From Methyloglobulus morosus KoM1 (GTDB taxonomy: Bacteria; Pseudomonadota; Gammaproteobacteria; Methylococcales; Methylomonadaceae): a stretch of DNA of 64,000 bases. The DNA is taken from positions 1-64,000 of the forward strand of contig NZ_AYLO01000040.1 of NCBI RefSeq assembly GCF_000496735.2. Direction: 5' to 3'. Below, piece by piece: positions 7,817-16,532 of this stretch. The position numbers and the translations under genes were made by a program. The notes under the pieces are model-generated. The model had not been told where the DNA came from. It made no database searches and saw nothing but the letters and a program-made list of their open reading frames with translations. How positions within the stretch are numbered: position 1 is the stretch's first letter; every line of letters begins with the position of its first letter.

Positions 7817-8683
7817 ATGTATACAAAATTTCCTCTGTTAACGCGTACTTGCCTACTTCGGCATTTGTTGGGCTTAATTATTGTTGGGTTGGCTGGGGCG
7901 GGCATGGCTGCACCAGCGGAAAAGCCTATGGCTGAGTTAGTCATCAGCACCAACAAGGGCAGTGAACTACAACTGGAAGTTAGGCAGATACCTATGGCGG
8001 AAGTGCTGAAAGCGATTACAGCAAAAACTCAGGTGCCGATCCATTTTTCGGTATTACCTGATGGTTTGGTGACGGCGACGTGTGTGGGTTCAACTTTAAA
8101 GCAGGTCTTGGAATGTCTACTGGAAAGAAGGGCTGATTTGGTTGTCCGTTACCCACATATACCCGATAAGTCGGAGAGCAAAGGGCAATTGGCGGAGGCT
8201 TGGGTGCTGGGGTCGCGCCAGGACGGTACGGCCTGTTCGCTAACTGGCAATACGCTGCCCGAGCAAAGCCAGCAAGTGTCCGATACGACAGCGAAACCGA
8301 ATCCTTCCGACACCCTGCTCAAAATGGCGAAATCGAATAATGCTGCCGGACGGGCAGAAGCGATTGGAGCTTTATTGGCGGCTGGCACAAAAGACGACCC
8401 TAAAATTCAGGAAATGCTGGAAGATGCAGTCCATGACGAAGACGCCAATGTTCGGGCGCAAGCCCTGTCGACGTTGACGCATTGGAGTAACGATACGGAA
8501 AGCATTTCGGTGGCGCTTAGTGAAGCCATCCACGATGGCTCGGCAGATGTCCGCCTGATGGCAGTGGACGGCATTACGGACGATGTTGACCTGCTGCAGC
8601 AAGCGGTTAATGACAGTGACGAAGTCGTGCGTACAACGGCTATTACAAAACTAGAATCCCTTATGAAGCAAGCAGCACAGTAA
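7817..8683 (+). CDS. Exported HEAT-repeat protein with STN-like N-terminal domain
   Basis: 288 residues. A signal peptide occupies residues 1-34 (after an arginine-containing n-region, ending GMAA). Residues ~50-115 resemble the short STN/secretin N-domain (LQLEVRQIPMAEVLKAI followed by strands). Residues ~165-285 are HEAT-like helical repeats, recognisable by the recurring D-x-x-V-R-x-x-A pattern (DANVRAQAL, SADVRLMAV, DEVVRTTAI). Such proteins are scaffolds rather than enzymes, here in the periplasm. Placement between the CX3CH protein and apbE suggests it assists assembly of the same envelope system, but no direct partner can be named. Confidence 0.75.
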   Translation: MYTKFPLLTRTCLLRHLLGLIIVGLAGAGMAAPAEKPMAELVISTNKGSELQLEVRQIPMAEVLKAITAKTQVPIHFSVLPDGLVTATCVGSTLKQVLECLLERRADLVVRYPHIPDKSESKGQLAEAWVLGSRQDGTACSLTGNTLPEQSQQVSDTTAKPNPSDTLLKMAKSNNAAGRAEAIGALLAAGTKDDPKIQEMLEDAVHDEDANVRAQALSTLTHWSNDTESISVALSEAIHDGSADVRLMAVDGITDDVDLLQQAVNDSDEVVRTTAITKLESLMKQAAQ

Positions 8684-8812
8684 ATTGATAGCCCACCATA
8701 TTATGGCTGTAAGCGGTCGGTAGGCACTGTGTTTATAATGATTAAACTTTAGCTTGATAATTCCACACGGTTTTACGAATTCCACTATCTGAAACTATTC
8801 GCTGTTCGACGC

Positions 8813-8818
8813 TATAAT
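8813..8818 (+). promoter_or_regulatory. -10 box of apbE, possible leaderless start
   Basis: A perfect TATAAT ends only 6 bases before the ATG at 8825 and no ribosome binding site is visible. A -35 box is poor (tgaaac at 17-bp spacing). If transcription starts at the usual distance the mRNA would begin at or next to the start codon. Alternatively translation begins at an internal ATG at 8870. Confidence 0.45.
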
Positions 8819-8824
8819 GGCCAG

Positions 8825-9745
8825 ATGCAACAAAACAATCTCAAGTACTTTCGCACTGAGTTCAGGGCAATGGGAACACCGTGTGAAATACAATTATTTG
8901 CCCCGACCCAAACAAAAGCGAATAACGCCTTTCTGGCAGTTATCGCAGATGTAGAACGCTTAGAAGCACGGTATTCGCGCTATAAGCCCGATAGTTTTTT
9001 ATCTGCAATCAATCGGGCGGCGGCTATCGGCGGGACAATTAATGTGGATGACGAAACCGCCAGTCTCTTGGATTATGCGGTCACCTGTCATGAACAAAGC
9101 GATGGCCTGTTTGACATTACATCCGGGATTTTGCGACATGCCTGGAAGTTCGATAAAGGGGGGCTGCCAGAACAATCCCTCGTTGATGAATTGCGGGATA
9201 AGGTCGGTTGGCATAAGGTTTCCTGGAAACGACCTGTACTGGCTTTTTCCGTGCCGGGTATGGAAATTGATTTCGGCGGCGTGGTTAAGGAATATGCAGT
9301 CGATCGTGCCGCTTCTTTATGTTACGGCTTGGGCATAAGGCGTGGCGTTATCAACCTGGGTGGCGACATTAAGGTGATCGGTCCCCGTGATGATGGTAGC
9401 CCCTGGCAGGTAGGTATACGCCACCCGCGCAGCAAGGACGCGTTGCTGGATACCGTGCAATTGTACGAAGGGGCTTTAGCCAGCAGTGGGGATTATGAGC
9501 GTTGCATCATGGTCGACGGCGTACGTTACGGTCATGTCCTTAACCCTAAAACGGGGTGGCCGGTGCGGCATCTTGCGGCGGTTAGTGTGGTTGCCGATTT
9601 TTGTGTGGTGGCTGGCAGCGCATCGACGATTGCTATGCTCAAGGAAGATCGAGGGGTCGAGTGGTTACAGGATTTGGGATTGCCCCATCTTTGGGTGGAT
9701 GTTCGTGGCGAGAAAGGCGGGTTTTGGATCAAAAAACAACTATAA
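8825..9745 (+). CDS. apbE: FAD:protein FMN transferase
   Basis: A 306-residue ApbE-family enzyme, which uses FAD and Mg2+ to attach FMN to Thr/Ser of target proteins. The family landmarks are present: AMGTPCEIQLF at the start of the domain, DITSGILRHAW, GGVVKEYAVDRA, and INLGGDIKVIG. Most ApbE proteins are periplasmic lipoproteins, but this one has no signal peptide and no upstream in-frame extension that could supply one, so it should act in the cytoplasm on precursors. It sits downstream of the DUF3570 protein, which carries flavinylation-like motifs and is its most likely local substrate. No NqrC or RnfG gene is present in the window. Confidence 0.92.
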   Translation: MQQNNLKYFRTEFRAMGTPCEIQLFAPTQTKANNAFLAVIADVERLEARYSRYKPDSFLSAINRAAAIGGTINVDDETASLLDYAVTCHEQSDGLFDITSGILRHAWKFDKGGLPEQSLVDELRDKVGWHKVSWKRPVLAFSVPGMEIDFGGVVKEYAVDRAASLCYGLGIRRGVINLGGDIKVIGPRDDGSPWQVGIRHPRSKDALLDTVQLYEGALASSGDYERCIMVDGVRYGHVLNPKTGWPVRHLAAVSVVADFCVVAGSASTIAMLKEDRGVEWLQDLGLPHLWVDVRGEKGGFWIKKQL

Positions 9746-9829
9746 TGTAATCCCCAACTTTTGACCAAAGAACACGGATAAAGTATTTTTAGCGTTAATT
9801 ATGAATGACAAACAAACAGGGAATTAGCC

Positions 9830-11380
9830 ATGGTCGACACCTCTTCAACTAAGCGCGGCAACGCCGGGCTTTACCTGATTGTATTTCTGACCGGCGCATC
9901 GGTGATGGTCATCGAAATGCTTGGTACACGCCTGATCGCGCCATTTTACGGGGCAAGCCTTTATGTGTGGTCGTCCTTGATTTCGGTCACCATGATCGCT
10001 TTAGCGGTTGGTTACTTTGTCGGCGGGCAATGGGCGGATCGGGCGCAACGCATCGGGTTGTCGTTGATTATTGCCTTGGCGGCCTTGTTCACCCTGCTCA
10101 TCCCTTGGGCTACCCGGCCTGTGTTACTGGCGACCGATACGTTGGGGTTGCGCGGCGGGGCATTTGCCAGTGCGTTAGTGTTGTTTTTTCCCAGTTTGAC
10201 TTTGCTCGGTATGGTGGGCCCGTTTGCGATTAAGTTGGCGACATCTGAATTGGATGGCGTTGGCAGCAGTTCCGGCACTGTTTATGCGGTCAGCACCTTG
10301 GGCAGCGTCATAGGTACGTTACTGTTGGGGTTCTTCCTGTTTCCTTGGGTGGGATCGCGGCAAATCCTGGTGAGTTTAAGTTTGATGCTGTTCTTGCTCG
10401 CGGTTGTCGTCGCTGTGTTTGAACAAAAACGCTTTGGCAAGACCGTTGCCGTGCTGCCTTGTACGCTGTTAGCGTTAGCCGGATTATGTTTAGTGCCTAA
10501 GATTGTCGGCGCTGGCCATATCCCGCCTGATGGACGTTTTAACGTCCTTTCCGAGCGCGAGAGCCTGTACGGCTATGTCCGCGTCATTGAACAGCCTGGC
10601 AGGGATTTACGGTTCTTGACTGCCGATGCGTCGATGATAGGCGCGGCCAACATATCCGATGGCACAAACCGCTTGACCTATCAGGATATTGTCGCTTTGA
10701 TTCCGGCATTAAAGCCAACCATCAAAAAAGCGTTGCTGATAGGCCAGGGGGCAGGTCACATGGCAATGACCTTACGTGATAAGTACGGCATAGTCACCGA
10801 TACCTTGGAGATTGATCCTGCCGTAGCCGATGCCGCCAGCAATTATTTCGGCTATAAGCCGACTGGAAAACAGGTCATAGGCGATGCCCGCTATGAAATT
10901 CGGCATTTGACCGGGTCGTATGATTTGATTATTCACGATTGTTTTACGGGTGGCTCCGAGCCGTCTCACCTATTGACTGTGGAAACCCTGGGGCAACTTA
11001 AGGGCTTATTGGCTTCCCAAGGCATCTTGGCACTCAATTTTGTCGCCTTCGGGCAGGGCGAAGGCCAACAGGCGTTAGCTTCGGTTGCTAGGACTGTAGC
11101 GCAAGTGTTTCCGAACCAATCCCTGTTTGTTTCCGAGCCTGGCGAAGATTTCAATGACTATATCTTCCTGGCGAGTAGCCAGCCGATTGACCTGGCTACC
11201 CCTCCGCTCACTACCGGACAAGCCGACTGGCTTAACCAGCGCAAATTCACGGTCGACGCCAGTAACGGCATTGTCCTGACCGATAATCTTAATCCCCTGG
11301 AACATTTGCAAACTCGAAAATCTGAACACTATCGCCATGTTTTAGTCGATTGGTTTGGGAATGATTTGTTGGTGCGTTAA
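9830..11380 (+). CDS. Fused membrane/spermidine-synthase-like protein
   Basis: A 516-residue inner-membrane protein. Residues ~12-230 hold about six to seven transmembrane helices of the MFS-like N-terminal part. Residues ~245-510 form a soluble spermidine-synthase-like fold with the glycine-rich nucleotide motif LLIGQGAGHMA, acidic LEIDPAV at the end of strand two, GDAR, and HDCFTGGSEPSHLLT. This architecture is common and of uncertain reaction; polyamine or other aminopropyl transfer is predicted by fold only. It follows apbE after 84 bp and faces yggS convergently. Another polyamine-type gene (nspC) lies 10 kb away but not in the same operon. Confidence 0.85.
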   Translation: MVDTSSTKRGNAGLYLIVFLTGASVMVIEMLGTRLIAPFYGASLYVWSSLISVTMIALAVGYFVGGQWADRAQRIGLSLIIALAALFTLLIPWATRPVLLATDTLGLRGGAFASALVLFFPSLTLLGMVGPFAIKLATSELDGVGSSSGTVYAVSTLGSVIGTLLLGFFLFPWVGSRQILVSLSLMLFLLAVVVAVFEQKRFGKTVAVLPCTLLALAGLCLVPKIVGAGHIPPDGRFNVLSERESLYGYVRVIEQPGRDLRFLTADASMIGAANISDGTNRLTYQDIVALIPALKPTIKKALLIGQGAGHMAMTLRDKYGIVTDTLEIDPAVADAASNYFGYKPTGKQVIGDARYEIRHLTGSYDLIIHDCFTGGSEPSHLLTVETLGQLKGLLASQGILALNFVAFGQGEGQQALASVARTVAQVFPNQSLFVSEPGEDFNDYIFLASSQPIDLATPPLTTGQADWLNQRKFTVDASNGIVLTDNLNPLEHLQTRKSEHYRHVLVDWFGNDLLVR

Positions 11381-11394
11381 ATTTCATGAGTCTT

Positions 11395-12069
11395 CTAATG
11401 TCGTTCACCAAATAGAGCCGTGCCTATCCTCACTATCGTAGCGCCTTCGCTGATGGCGGCTTTCAGGTCATTTGTCATGCCGAAGGAGAAAGTATCCAGC
11501 TCTGGCCGTTTTAGCGCAGTTACAGCTCGAAAAAGTGCCTTATAAGGCAAGCGTTGTTGTTCGTAATCTTCTTCCGGCGCAGGAATTGCCATGACACCGC
11601 GTAACTTTAATCGGGGAAATTCGGCTATTGCCCCGGACAGTTCCGCTAATTCGTCGGTTGCAATACCGGATTTCGTCAGTTCCTCACTGACATTAATTTG
11701 CAGGCAGATATTCAGGGGCGGCAAATTATCCGGCCTTTGTTCGTTTAAGCGCTTAGCAATCTTTAGGCCGTCAACGCTGTGTACCCAGCTGAAATGTTGG
11801 GCGATCAACTTGGTTTTGTTGGATTGGATAGGGCCTATAAAATGCCATGTTATGTCGTAAGCACCCAGGGCTTGTTGTTTTAGCAACGCTTCTTGGCAAT
11901 AATTTTCCCCAAAATGACGCAGACCAGCCTGATAAGCGATGGCAATATCGGTTGCAGGCCTGGTTTTGCTTACTGCCAGCAGTAAGACAGTTTGCGGATT
12001 GCGGTGGCACGTGTTGCAATACGTTTCAATTTGGTTTCGGATGGCTTTTATTTTTTCGGGGATATTCAT
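11395..12069 (-). CDS. yggS: PLP homeostasis protein YggS family
   Basis: 224 residues, full length for the YggS/PROSC family of single-domain type III PLP proteins, which regulate pyridoxal phosphate and amino-acid balance rather than catalyse. Visible landmarks include LLLAVSKTRP with the PLP lysine, GENYCQEAL, WHFIGPIQSNK and FGMTNDLKAAI followed by VRIGTALFGER. It is transcribed divergently from pilT across 118 bp, the classic yggS-pilT arrangement in gammaproteobacteria. Confidence 0.95.
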   Translation of the reverse strand: MNIPEKIKAIRNQIETYCNTCHRNPQTVLLLAVSKTRPATDIAIAYQAGLRHFGENYCQEALLKQQALGAYDITWHFIGPIQSNKTKLIAQHFSWVHSVDGLKIAKRLNEQRPDNLPPLNICLQINVSEELTKSGIATDELAELSGAIAEFPRLKLRGVMAIPAPEEDYEQQRLPYKALFRAVTALKRPELDTFSFGMTNDLKAAISEGATIVRIGTALFGERH

Positions 12070-12187
12070 TGAGGGAATGTATCAGTAGGTATGGTCGTTT
12101 ATTAAACAATATCGCTTTAAAAAAGCGAAGACTTGAACTATTGTTAGCAGCATAACTAACCTTTCTTTTACGATCCAGGAGTAAACT

Positions 12188-13225
12188 GTGGATATCGCCG
12201 AACTGCTAGCCTTTTCAGTCAAAAATAATGCCTCGGATTTGCATTTGTCAGCAGGCTTGCCGCCCATGATACGGGTTGATGGCGATATCAGGCGGATTAA
12301 TATCCCTGCCCTGGAACATAAGGAAGTCCATGCGCTGATTTATGACATTATGAATGACAAGCAACGCCGCGATTATGAGGAATTTTTGGAAACTGATTTT
12401 TCCTTCGAGTTGCCAGGGATTGCACGGTTTCGGGTGAATGCATTCAACCAGGAGCGTGGTGCGGCGGGGGTGTTCAGGACGATTCCTTCCAAGGTGTTGT
12501 CATTGGAGGATTTAAAAGCGCCTAAGTTTTTCGCCGAGCTGACCACCAAATCACGCGGACTTATTTTAGTGACAGGCCCTACAGGTTCAGGCAAGTCTAC
12601 GACTTTGGCGGCGATGATCAACCACATCAATACCAATGATTATGCCCATATCCTGACGGTTGAAGACCCTATCGAATTTGTGCATGACAGCCAAAAGTGC
12701 TTGATTAACCAGCGCGAAGTCCATCGTGATACCCACGGATTTAATGAAGCCTTGCGATCGGCGCTGCGGGAAGATCCTGATATTATCCTGGTTGGCGAAA
12801 TGCGGGATTTGGAAACGATTCGGCTGGCGCTGACGGCGGCGGAAACGGGTCATTTGGTGTTCGGTACCCTCCACACCACTTCTGCGGCCAAAACCATCGA
12901 CCGTATCATCGATGTATTCCCCGCCGCAGAAAAAGATATGATAAGGTCGATGCTGTCTGAATCGTTACAGGCGGTTATATCGCAGACACTGCTAAAGAAA
13001 AATGGCGGCGGTCGGATTGCCGCCCATGAAATAATGGTGGGCACGCCCGCGATCAGGAACCTGATACGGGAAGCCAAAGTGGCGCAAATGTATTCGGCGA
13101 TTCAAACCGGCCGCAAGGAAGGCATGCAGACCCTGGACCAAAACCTTAAAGAACTGGTCGAACAAGGGCTGATCCATTCCAAAATGGCAATGAGCAAGGC
13201 TGTCAATAAAGATATGTTCCGTTAA
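12188..13225 (+). CDS. pilT: Type IV pilus retraction ATPase PilT
   Basis: 345 residues, starting with GTG seven bases after aggag. A hexameric cytoplasmic ATPase that depolymerises type IV pili for twitching motility and DNA uptake. Walker A GPTGSGKST is at about residues 132-140, then the Asp box with EDPIEF, Walker B VGEMRD, the His box LHTTSA, and the PilT signature AIRNLIRE near residue 287. pilU follows after 15 bp. Confidence 0.97.
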   Translation: MDIAELLAFSVKNNASDLHLSAGLPPMIRVDGDIRRINIPALEHKEVHALIYDIMNDKQRRDYEEFLETDFSFELPGIARFRVNAFNQERGAAGVFRTIPSKVLSLEDLKAPKFFAELTTKSRGLILVTGPTGSGKSTTLAAMINHINTNDYAHILTVEDPIEFVHDSQKCLINQREVHRDTHGFNEALRSALREDPDIILVGEMRDLETIRLALTAAETGHLVFGTLHTTSAAKTIDRIIDVFPAAEKDMIRSMLSESLQAVISQTLLKKNGGGRIAAHEIMVGTPAIRNLIREAKVAQMYSAIQTGRKEGMQTLDQNLKELVEQGLIHSKMAMSKAVNKDMFR

Positions 13226-13240
13226 GAATAGGGAGGAACT

Positions 13241-14356
13241 ATGGATTTTAAAGCCTTATTAGAATTAATGGTTAGGCGCAGGGCGTCTGACCTGTTCATC
13301 ACGGCGGGTAGGCCGCCTACCATGAAAGTTGACGGTTCACTGGTTGAGGTTTCCAATACCGTGTTGACTGCCGAACAATCCATGATGGTTGTAACGGGCA
13401 TCATGGATCAGCGGCAAAAGTCCGAGTTTGAAAACACGAAAGAATGCCAGTTCGCTTTGGGCTACCCTAATTTAGGGCGGTTTCGGGTCAGTGCATTTAC
13501 CCAGCGGGATGCGGCTGGTATGGTGCTGCGGCGAATAGAAAATCAAATTCCAGACTCGGATTCACTGCATTTACCGCCTATCCTAAAGGACTTGATTATG
13601 GAGAAGCGGGGATTAGTCATCTTTGTCGGCGCGACCGGTACCGGTAAGTCAACTTCTTTAGCATCCCTGATAAAACATCGGAACGAAAACAGCAGCGGCC
13701 ATATTATTACCATCGAAGATCCCATAGAATTCCAACATCCGCATTTGGGTTGCATTGTCACCCAGCGAGAAGTCGGGATTGACACGGAATCCTACGAAGT
13801 CGCCTTAAAAAACACCTTGCGGCAAGCGCCTGACGTGATCCTGATTGGCGAAATCAGGACACGGGAAACCATGCAGAATGCGATCACCTTTGCCGAGACA
13901 GGGCATTTATGCCTGTCCACCTTGCATGCCAACAATGCCAACCAAGCCCTAGACCGGATATTACACTTTTTCCCCGACGAAATGCACGACCAATTGTGCA
14001 TGGACTTGTCGCTGAATTTGCGCGGCATCGTCGCCCAACAGCTGATTAAACGCACCGATGGTAAAGGCCGTTACCCCGCCGTTGAGGTATTGTTGAATAC
14101 GCCACTGGCTAAGGACTACATCCGTAAAGGGGAAATCAATAAACTCAAGGAACTGATGAAAAGCTCCCGCGAACAAGGTATGCAAACCTTTGACCAAGCG
14201 CTTTACGACTTGTATATGGCGAACAAGATCAGTTATGAAGATGCCTTGACTTCAGCCGATTCCAGGAATGAAGTCCGCTTGATGATTAAGCTGGGTACGT
14301 CCAAGGGGGATGGTTTTGACAATGATGATATGATTTTGTCCGAGACTGAAAATTAA
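13241..14356 (+). CDS. pilU: Type IV pilus retraction ATPase PilU
   Basis: 371 residues; PilT-dependent accessory retraction motor. Walker A is GATGTGKST, Walker B IGEIRTRET, His box LHANNA. The AIRNLIRE signature typical of PilT is absent, which together with position directly after pilT supports PilU. A ggagga ribosome binding site precedes the ATG. No pilus structural genes are in the window. Confidence 0.95.
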   Translation: MDFKALLELMVRRRASDLFITAGRPPTMKVDGSLVEVSNTVLTAEQSMMVVTGIMDQRQKSEFENTKECQFALGYPNLGRFRVSAFTQRDAAGMVLRRIENQIPDSDSLHLPPILKDLIMEKRGLVIFVGATGTGKSTSLASLIKHRNENSSGHIITIEDPIEFQHPHLGCIVTQREVGIDTESYEVALKNTLRQAPDVILIGEIRTRETMQNAITFAETGHLCLSTLHANNANQALDRILHFFPDEMHDQLCMDLSLNLRGIVAQQLIKRTDGKGRYPAVEVLLNTPLAKDYIRKGEINKLKELMKSSREQGMQTFDQALYDLYMANKISYEDALTSADSRNEVRLMIKLGTSKGDGFDNDDMILSETEN

Positions 14357-14445
14357 GCCCGGAAAGTATTTCCGCCTAATGCCAACGCTATTCGGCCTTG
14401 CCAGGGAAACCAGGAAAAGTCCCCTTGATTGGGGGCAACGCTAAA

Positions 14446-14922
14446 TCAATGACCGGAAAGCTCCGTCAAGGCCGATAAAACCTGTTCGCAATGGCCCTTT
14501 ACGCTTACTTTTCGCCACTCGCGCACCAAAGCACCGTGCGGGTCAATTAAAAACGTACTGCGTTCGATACCCCTAACCTGTTTGCCGTACATGTTTTTCA
14601 TCTTGATGACATCAAATAACTGGCAAAGGCTTTCGTCCGTGTCGGAAAGCAGGTCAAATGGGAATTCCTGCTTGCACTTGAAATTTTCGTGTGATTTGAG
14701 GCTGTCCCTGGAAACGCCCAAGATGACCGCATTTAAGGCGCTAAACCGTTCGATATTATCCCTAAAGTCTTGGCCTTCCAGCGTACAACCAGGTGTGCTG
14801 TCTTTAGGATAAAAATACAAGACGACAAATTTGCCACGATAATCACTGAGTTTGACGGCCTTATCGCCTGTTGCTGGGGCTTCGAAATTGGGCAGCACAT
14901 CGCCAATATGGGGTATGGACAT
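14446..14922 (-). CDS. bcp: Thioredoxin-dependent peroxiredoxin, BCP/PrxQ
   Basis: 158 residues. Reduces peroxides with the peroxidatic Cys46 in STPGCTLEG. The second cysteine five residues later, present in E. coli BCP, is replaced by Gln. Instead Cys83 lies in the next helix, the resolving position described for PrxQ-type enzymes such as that of Xylella. So an atypical two-cysteine mechanism with Cys46-Cys83 is predicted. Follows gcvR in the same direction after 8 bp. Confidence 0.95.
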   Translation of the reverse strand: MSIPHIGDVLPNFEAPATGDKAVKLSDYRGKFVVLYFYPKDSTPGCTLEGQDFRDNIERFSALNAVILGVSRDSLKSHENFKCKQEFPFDLLSDTDESLCQLFDVIKMKNMYGKQVRGIERSTFLIDPHGALVREWRKVSVKGHCEQVLSALTELSGH

Positions 14923-14930
14923 AATTACAC

Positions 14931-15455
14931 CTATCTTTTGATCGGTTCAAGGATTGCATCGATATTCAAATGGTCGCAAAAATCGAGGAACTCTTCACGT
15001 AGCGTTAACAAATGGATTTGCGGCGGCACCAAAATCACGAATTTTGTTGAAAAAACAGAGGCTTGGGCATAAGGCGCTTGATAAGAGCTGCCAGTGATTT
15101 CTTCAATATCAATATCGTGCCCCAACAAAAAAGAGATGATGGATTCAATGATGCTTTCCTTGTCCAAGGAAATGGTTTCCAGTGTGTAGGGGACGCACTC
15201 CTTGACTTTATCTTTGGCTTCGGTGCGTAACGAGTGGACTTTAATCTCCATGCGTTTTTGCAATAAGTCCAAGGCGGTTTCCACTTTGGCGATCTGATTC
15301 CAATTGCCTTGAATTAACAGGTAGCTGCCAGTACACTGGCCTAAGCGTGACGACCTGACTTCCAACACATTGCACTTGCAATCGCGGATAGTGGGCAATA
15401 TTTCCGCGATAAAATGGGTATGAAGTTTTCCTAAAGCGGTAATAGTCAGTTGCAT
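14931..15455 (-). CDS. gcvR: Glycine cleavage system regulator-like ACT protein
   Basis: 174 residues comprising two ACT domains, as in GcvR, the cytoplasmic partner that controls the glycine cleavage activator. The order MQLTITALGKL, VLEVRSSRLGQ, then a second domain from about residue 88 with DIDIEEITGSSY fits the family. No gcv gene is nearby. Location immediately upstream of bcp is conserved in gammaproteobacteria and suggests co-transcription. Confidence 0.88.
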   Translation of the reverse strand: MQLTITALGKLHTHFIAEILPTIRDCKCNVLEVRSSRLGQCTGSYLLIQGNWNQIAKVETALDLLQKRMEIKVHSLRTEAKDKVKECVPYTLETISLDKESIIESIISFLLGHDIDIEEITGSSYQAPYAQASVFSTKFVILVPPQIHLLTLREEFLDFCDHLNIDAILEPIKR

Positions 15456-15582
15456 GGTTTATTTTGTGGTTGTTTTATAAAATTCTATCATCAAAAGAGA
15501 AAAACTTGATTAACAAAGATTATTGCGTGCACAAACGCAATTTAACCGCTATGGTTTTAAGCGATACTTTTACCCTGAGATT

Positions 15583-16485
15583 ATGAAAAAGCAAAAGTTG
15601 GTGGTTGCCGTTTCTTCCCGTGCCTTATTCGATCTTGACGAATCCCATGCGGTCTTTGAAACCCAAGGTAAAGAAGCGTTTTGTAAATATCAGATACAAC
15701 ATGAAGAGGAGATTTTGGCGCCGGGTTACGGTTTTTCCCTGGTAAAAAAATTTCTTGCGCTTAATGGCAATAACCTCAATGAGCCGCTAGTCGAAATCAT
15801 TTTGCTGTCCCAAAACAGCGCCGATACCGGATTGAGGATATTCAATTCCATAGCTTACCATAAGCTCAACATCACGCGTGCCGCCTTTACCAGTGGCGTT
15901 TCGCCTTATGCGTACATGCCGGCGTTTGGCGCCCATTTGTTTTTGTCGGCAAATGCGGATGATGTCGTCAAAACCCTGGATGCCGGGTTTGCGGCGGCGA
16001 CGATTATGAGCGGTTCCGGCACAGCCAACCAAAGCCAACAATTGCGAATTGCGTTTGACGGCGATGCGGTGCTGTTTTCCGATGAGTCTGAACGGATTTA
16101 TCAGGAGCAAGGTTTAGCGGTTTTTGCCGAAAATGAACGCAATGAAGCGAAAAATCCCTTGCCAGGTGGGCCGTTCAAGGATTTTCTGGCGCGATTGCAC
16201 CATATCCAGATGCAGTTTGAACCCGACAGTTCTCCCATCAGGACGGCTTTAGTGACCGCACGTGCAGCACCTGCACACGAGCGCGTGGTCAGGACGCTCA
16301 GGGCATGGGGAATCCGTATCGACGAGGCATTGTTTCTAGGCGGGATGTCCAAGGGCGCATTTTTGAAGGCATTTGGGGCGGATATTTTCTTCGACGACCA
16401 AAAAGGCCACTGCGAATCGGCGGCTGTCCATGTCGCTGCGGCACATGTGCCGCATGGGATTACAAACAAAAAGTCAAAGCCTTAG
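15583..16485 (+). CDS. Cytosolic 5'-nucleotidase (PF06189 type)
   Basis: 300 residues from the ATG at 15583; an upstream in-frame start at 15523 adds 20 residues that do not fit the family. The protein begins KLVVAVSSRALFDLD and contains KFLALN, LLSQNSADTGLRI, AFTSGVSPY, GGPFKDFL, VTARAAPAHERV and LFLGGMSKG, the conserved order of the 5'-nucleotidase family that dephosphorylates nucleoside monophosphates. Stands alone, diverging from gcvR and converging on rarA. Confidence 0.88.
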   Translation: MKKQKLVVAVSSRALFDLDESHAVFETQGKEAFCKYQIQHEEEILAPGYGFSLVKKFLALNGNNLNEPLVEIILLSQNSADTGLRIFNSIAYHKLNITRAAFTSGVSPYAYMPAFGAHLFLSANADDVVKTLDAGFAAATIMSGSGTANQSQQLRIAFDGDAVLFSDESERIYQEQGLAVFAENERNEAKNPLPGGPFKDFLARLHHIQMQFEPDSSPIRTALVTARAAPAHERVVRTLRAWGIRIDEALFLGGMSKGAFLKAFGADIFFDDQKGHCESAAVHVAAAHVPHGITNKKSKP

Positions 16486-16532
16486 ATTTTGTTGGCGTAT
16501 CACTCAGTGGAGCCAAGAATTTACGCATTCCA

